Shown piece after piece: positions 63,189-64,000 of a stretch of DNA of 64,000 nucleotides. Position numbers and translations under genes: made by a program. Source of the DNA: Leptolyngbya sp. FACHB-60 (GTDB taxonomy: Bacteria > Cyanobacteriota > Cyanobacteriia > Phormidesmidales > Phormidesmidaceae); the NCBI RefSeq assembly GCF_014695775.1, contig NZ_JACJOX010000030.1, forward strand, positions 62,001-126,000, read 5' to 3'. Below the pieces are notes generated by a model. That model saw nothing but the letters and a program-made list of their open reading frames with translations. It was not told the origin of the DNA and made no database searches. Within the stretch, counting starts at the first letter, position 1; every line of letters begins with the position of its first letter.

Positions 63189-63538
63189 AGGCTTTTAAGA
63201 AAAATCGTTGGAGGATAGTACTACCTTAGAACCTAATTGTAGGGCCAGATCAGGTTGCTCCTAACCCAGTACGCAAGCTCAGGAAAACATTCTCACTATC
63301 CGTCAGACCAAATTAGACAAAGAGAGTTGCTGAGGTCAATTATTGAAAGACAGCAATCACTGTTCGATAACTGCTGTTGCAATATCCCTCAAAGTCCTGT
63401 GGTCGTAAGGACATTGCGCCGCTATGCAGCAAGTTTGTACTTTAGTTCGAAACCAGAAAAAAGCTAGATGGATTTCAGGTGAACCTCAACCGTTTCAAGC
63501 ACGCGGTGTGCAAAACTTAAGCTTAATCTAAGCTTCAA
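63189..63538. other. Divergent intergenic region PucC-like / SLC13
   Basis: About 350 bases hold the promoters of both diverging genes. No gene is convincing; a 70-codon plus-strand frame (63255-63467) has no family features. A perfect inverted repeat lies directly before the SLC13 start and is listed separately. Confidence 0.4.
63519..63535. promoter_or_regulatory. Perfect inverted repeat before SLC13 start
   Basis: AAGCTTA (63519-63525) and TAAGCTT (63529-63535) are perfect inverted arms around ATC, ending 3 bases before the ATG at 63539. It could be an operator or a leader hairpin. Confidence 0.4.
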
Positions 63539-64000
63539 ATGGGCATGGACTTTATTCAAAATCCTATTTTTCTGATGCTGGTGGTTCTAATCTGCTCTCT
63601 GATCGCCTTCGTGGCAGAGTGGCTACCGGTAGATTTGACCGCCCTGGCGATCGCCACTGTATTAATCGTTTTAGGGCTAGTTACGCCTGAGGAAGGCATC
63701 GCCGGGTTTGGGAACGCAGCCACCATTACTGTCATGCTCATGTTCATCCTGAGCGCTGGCATCGCTAAAACGGGTGTCATTCAGATCGTGCGAAACTGGC
63801 TGATGAAATGGGGAGGCAAGGAGCCTTCTCGGCAGATTTTTGTGATGGGTATATTGGTGGGGCCGATTACGGCCTTTATCAATAACACAGCTGTGGTGGC
63901 CGTTTTTCTGCCGATTGTAGAAGAATGGTGCAAAAAGCAGAATATTTCTCCGTCGAAGCTGCTGATCCCGTTGTCCTACGTCACGGTGCTAGGTGGCATG
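63539..64000 (+). CDS. SLC13/anion-permease family transporter (3' truncated by window)
   Basis: The frame is open to the window end (154 codons so far). It reads FIQNPIFLMLVVLICSLIAF, then WLPVDLTALAIATVLIVLGL, GFGNAATITVMLMFILSAG and GPITAFINNTAVVAVFLP, matching the SLC13 anion:sodium symporter family; cyanobacterial members of this type usually continue with TrkA-C domains and take up sulfate or other anions. The ATG at 63539 or 63545 is the start. Confidence 0.85.
   Translation, partial: MGMDFIQNPIFLMLVVLICSLIAFVAEWLPVDLTALAIATVLIVLGLVTPEEGIAGFGNAATITVMLMFILSAGIAKTGVIQIVRNWLMKWGGKEPSRQIFVMGILVGPITAFINNTAVVAVFLPIVEEWCKKQNISPSKLLIPLSYVTVLGGM

Overview
This window is a chromosomal segment of a cyanobacterium, most likely a filamentous or Leptolyngbya-like lineage. 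The evidence is direct: the HIP1 palindrome GCGATCGC occurs in nearly every gene, and many families are cyanobacterial (Ftn2/ZipN, DUF3038/DUF4335, NarM, a lumenal PSI-accumulation-factor-like protein, PucC/BCH transporter, UrtABCDE, an orthocaspase-like protein). Genes are dense and on both strands. I see no transposase, prophage, CRISPR array, rRNA or convincing tRNA, so this is core chromosome rather than an island.

Layout. 1-5 kb: the 3' part of clpC, an SLH-domain membrane protein, class II fructose/sedoheptulose bisphosphatase (glpX) and hemA. 5-12.3 kb: urea nitrogen block, with ureG followed by urtA-E behind a near-consensus NtcA promoter; UrtD carries an extra TerB-like C-terminal domain. 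12.3-16 kb: a decayed small ORF and two tandem membrane-associated GTPases with DUF697-like tails (minus strand). 16-25 kb: a Ser/Thr kinase with two PPC-like ectodomains, bioD, a 703-residue secreted protein of unknown function, a NUDIX hydrolase, small ORFs, and a YvcK/CofD-like protein. 25-29.3 kb: an MlaF/MlaD-type lipid transport pair, narM and an alpha/beta hydrolase. 29.3-37.5 kb: a minus-strand run of dut, a YhhQ-type transporter, fmt, an OmpA-like protein, DUF4335, DUF3038 and zipN/ftn2.

38-48.8 kb: pdhA, pdhB, secD, secF and a small membrane protein; sat; a Tat-exported pseudo-orthocaspase; and a ZIP-family metal transporter with a cyclic-nucleotide-binding domain inserted in its cytosolic loop. 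49-56.3 kb: a LOG-like protein, a DUF1400 hydrolase, a pentapeptide repeat protein, a lumenal-type protein and an SGNH hydrolase. 56.4-64 kb: ychF, a lipoprotein, the PSI-accumulation-factor-like protein, a Rieske oxygenase divergent from a TetR regulator with a zinc ribbon fused to its end, an inositol-phosphatase-like gene coupled to a PucC/BCH transporter, and the start of an SLC13-type permease.

Intergenic DNA carries several families of short inverted repeats. One shares the 17-mer AGGTTTAGGGTTCAAGG at three distant loci. The most unusual points are domain fusions (UrtD-TerB, ZIP-cNMP, TetR-zinc ribbon), the pseudo-caspase, the tandem GTPases and the repeat families. I did not find a clearly new multi-gene defence or biosynthetic system. 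All family assignments come from reading motifs, not from database searches.
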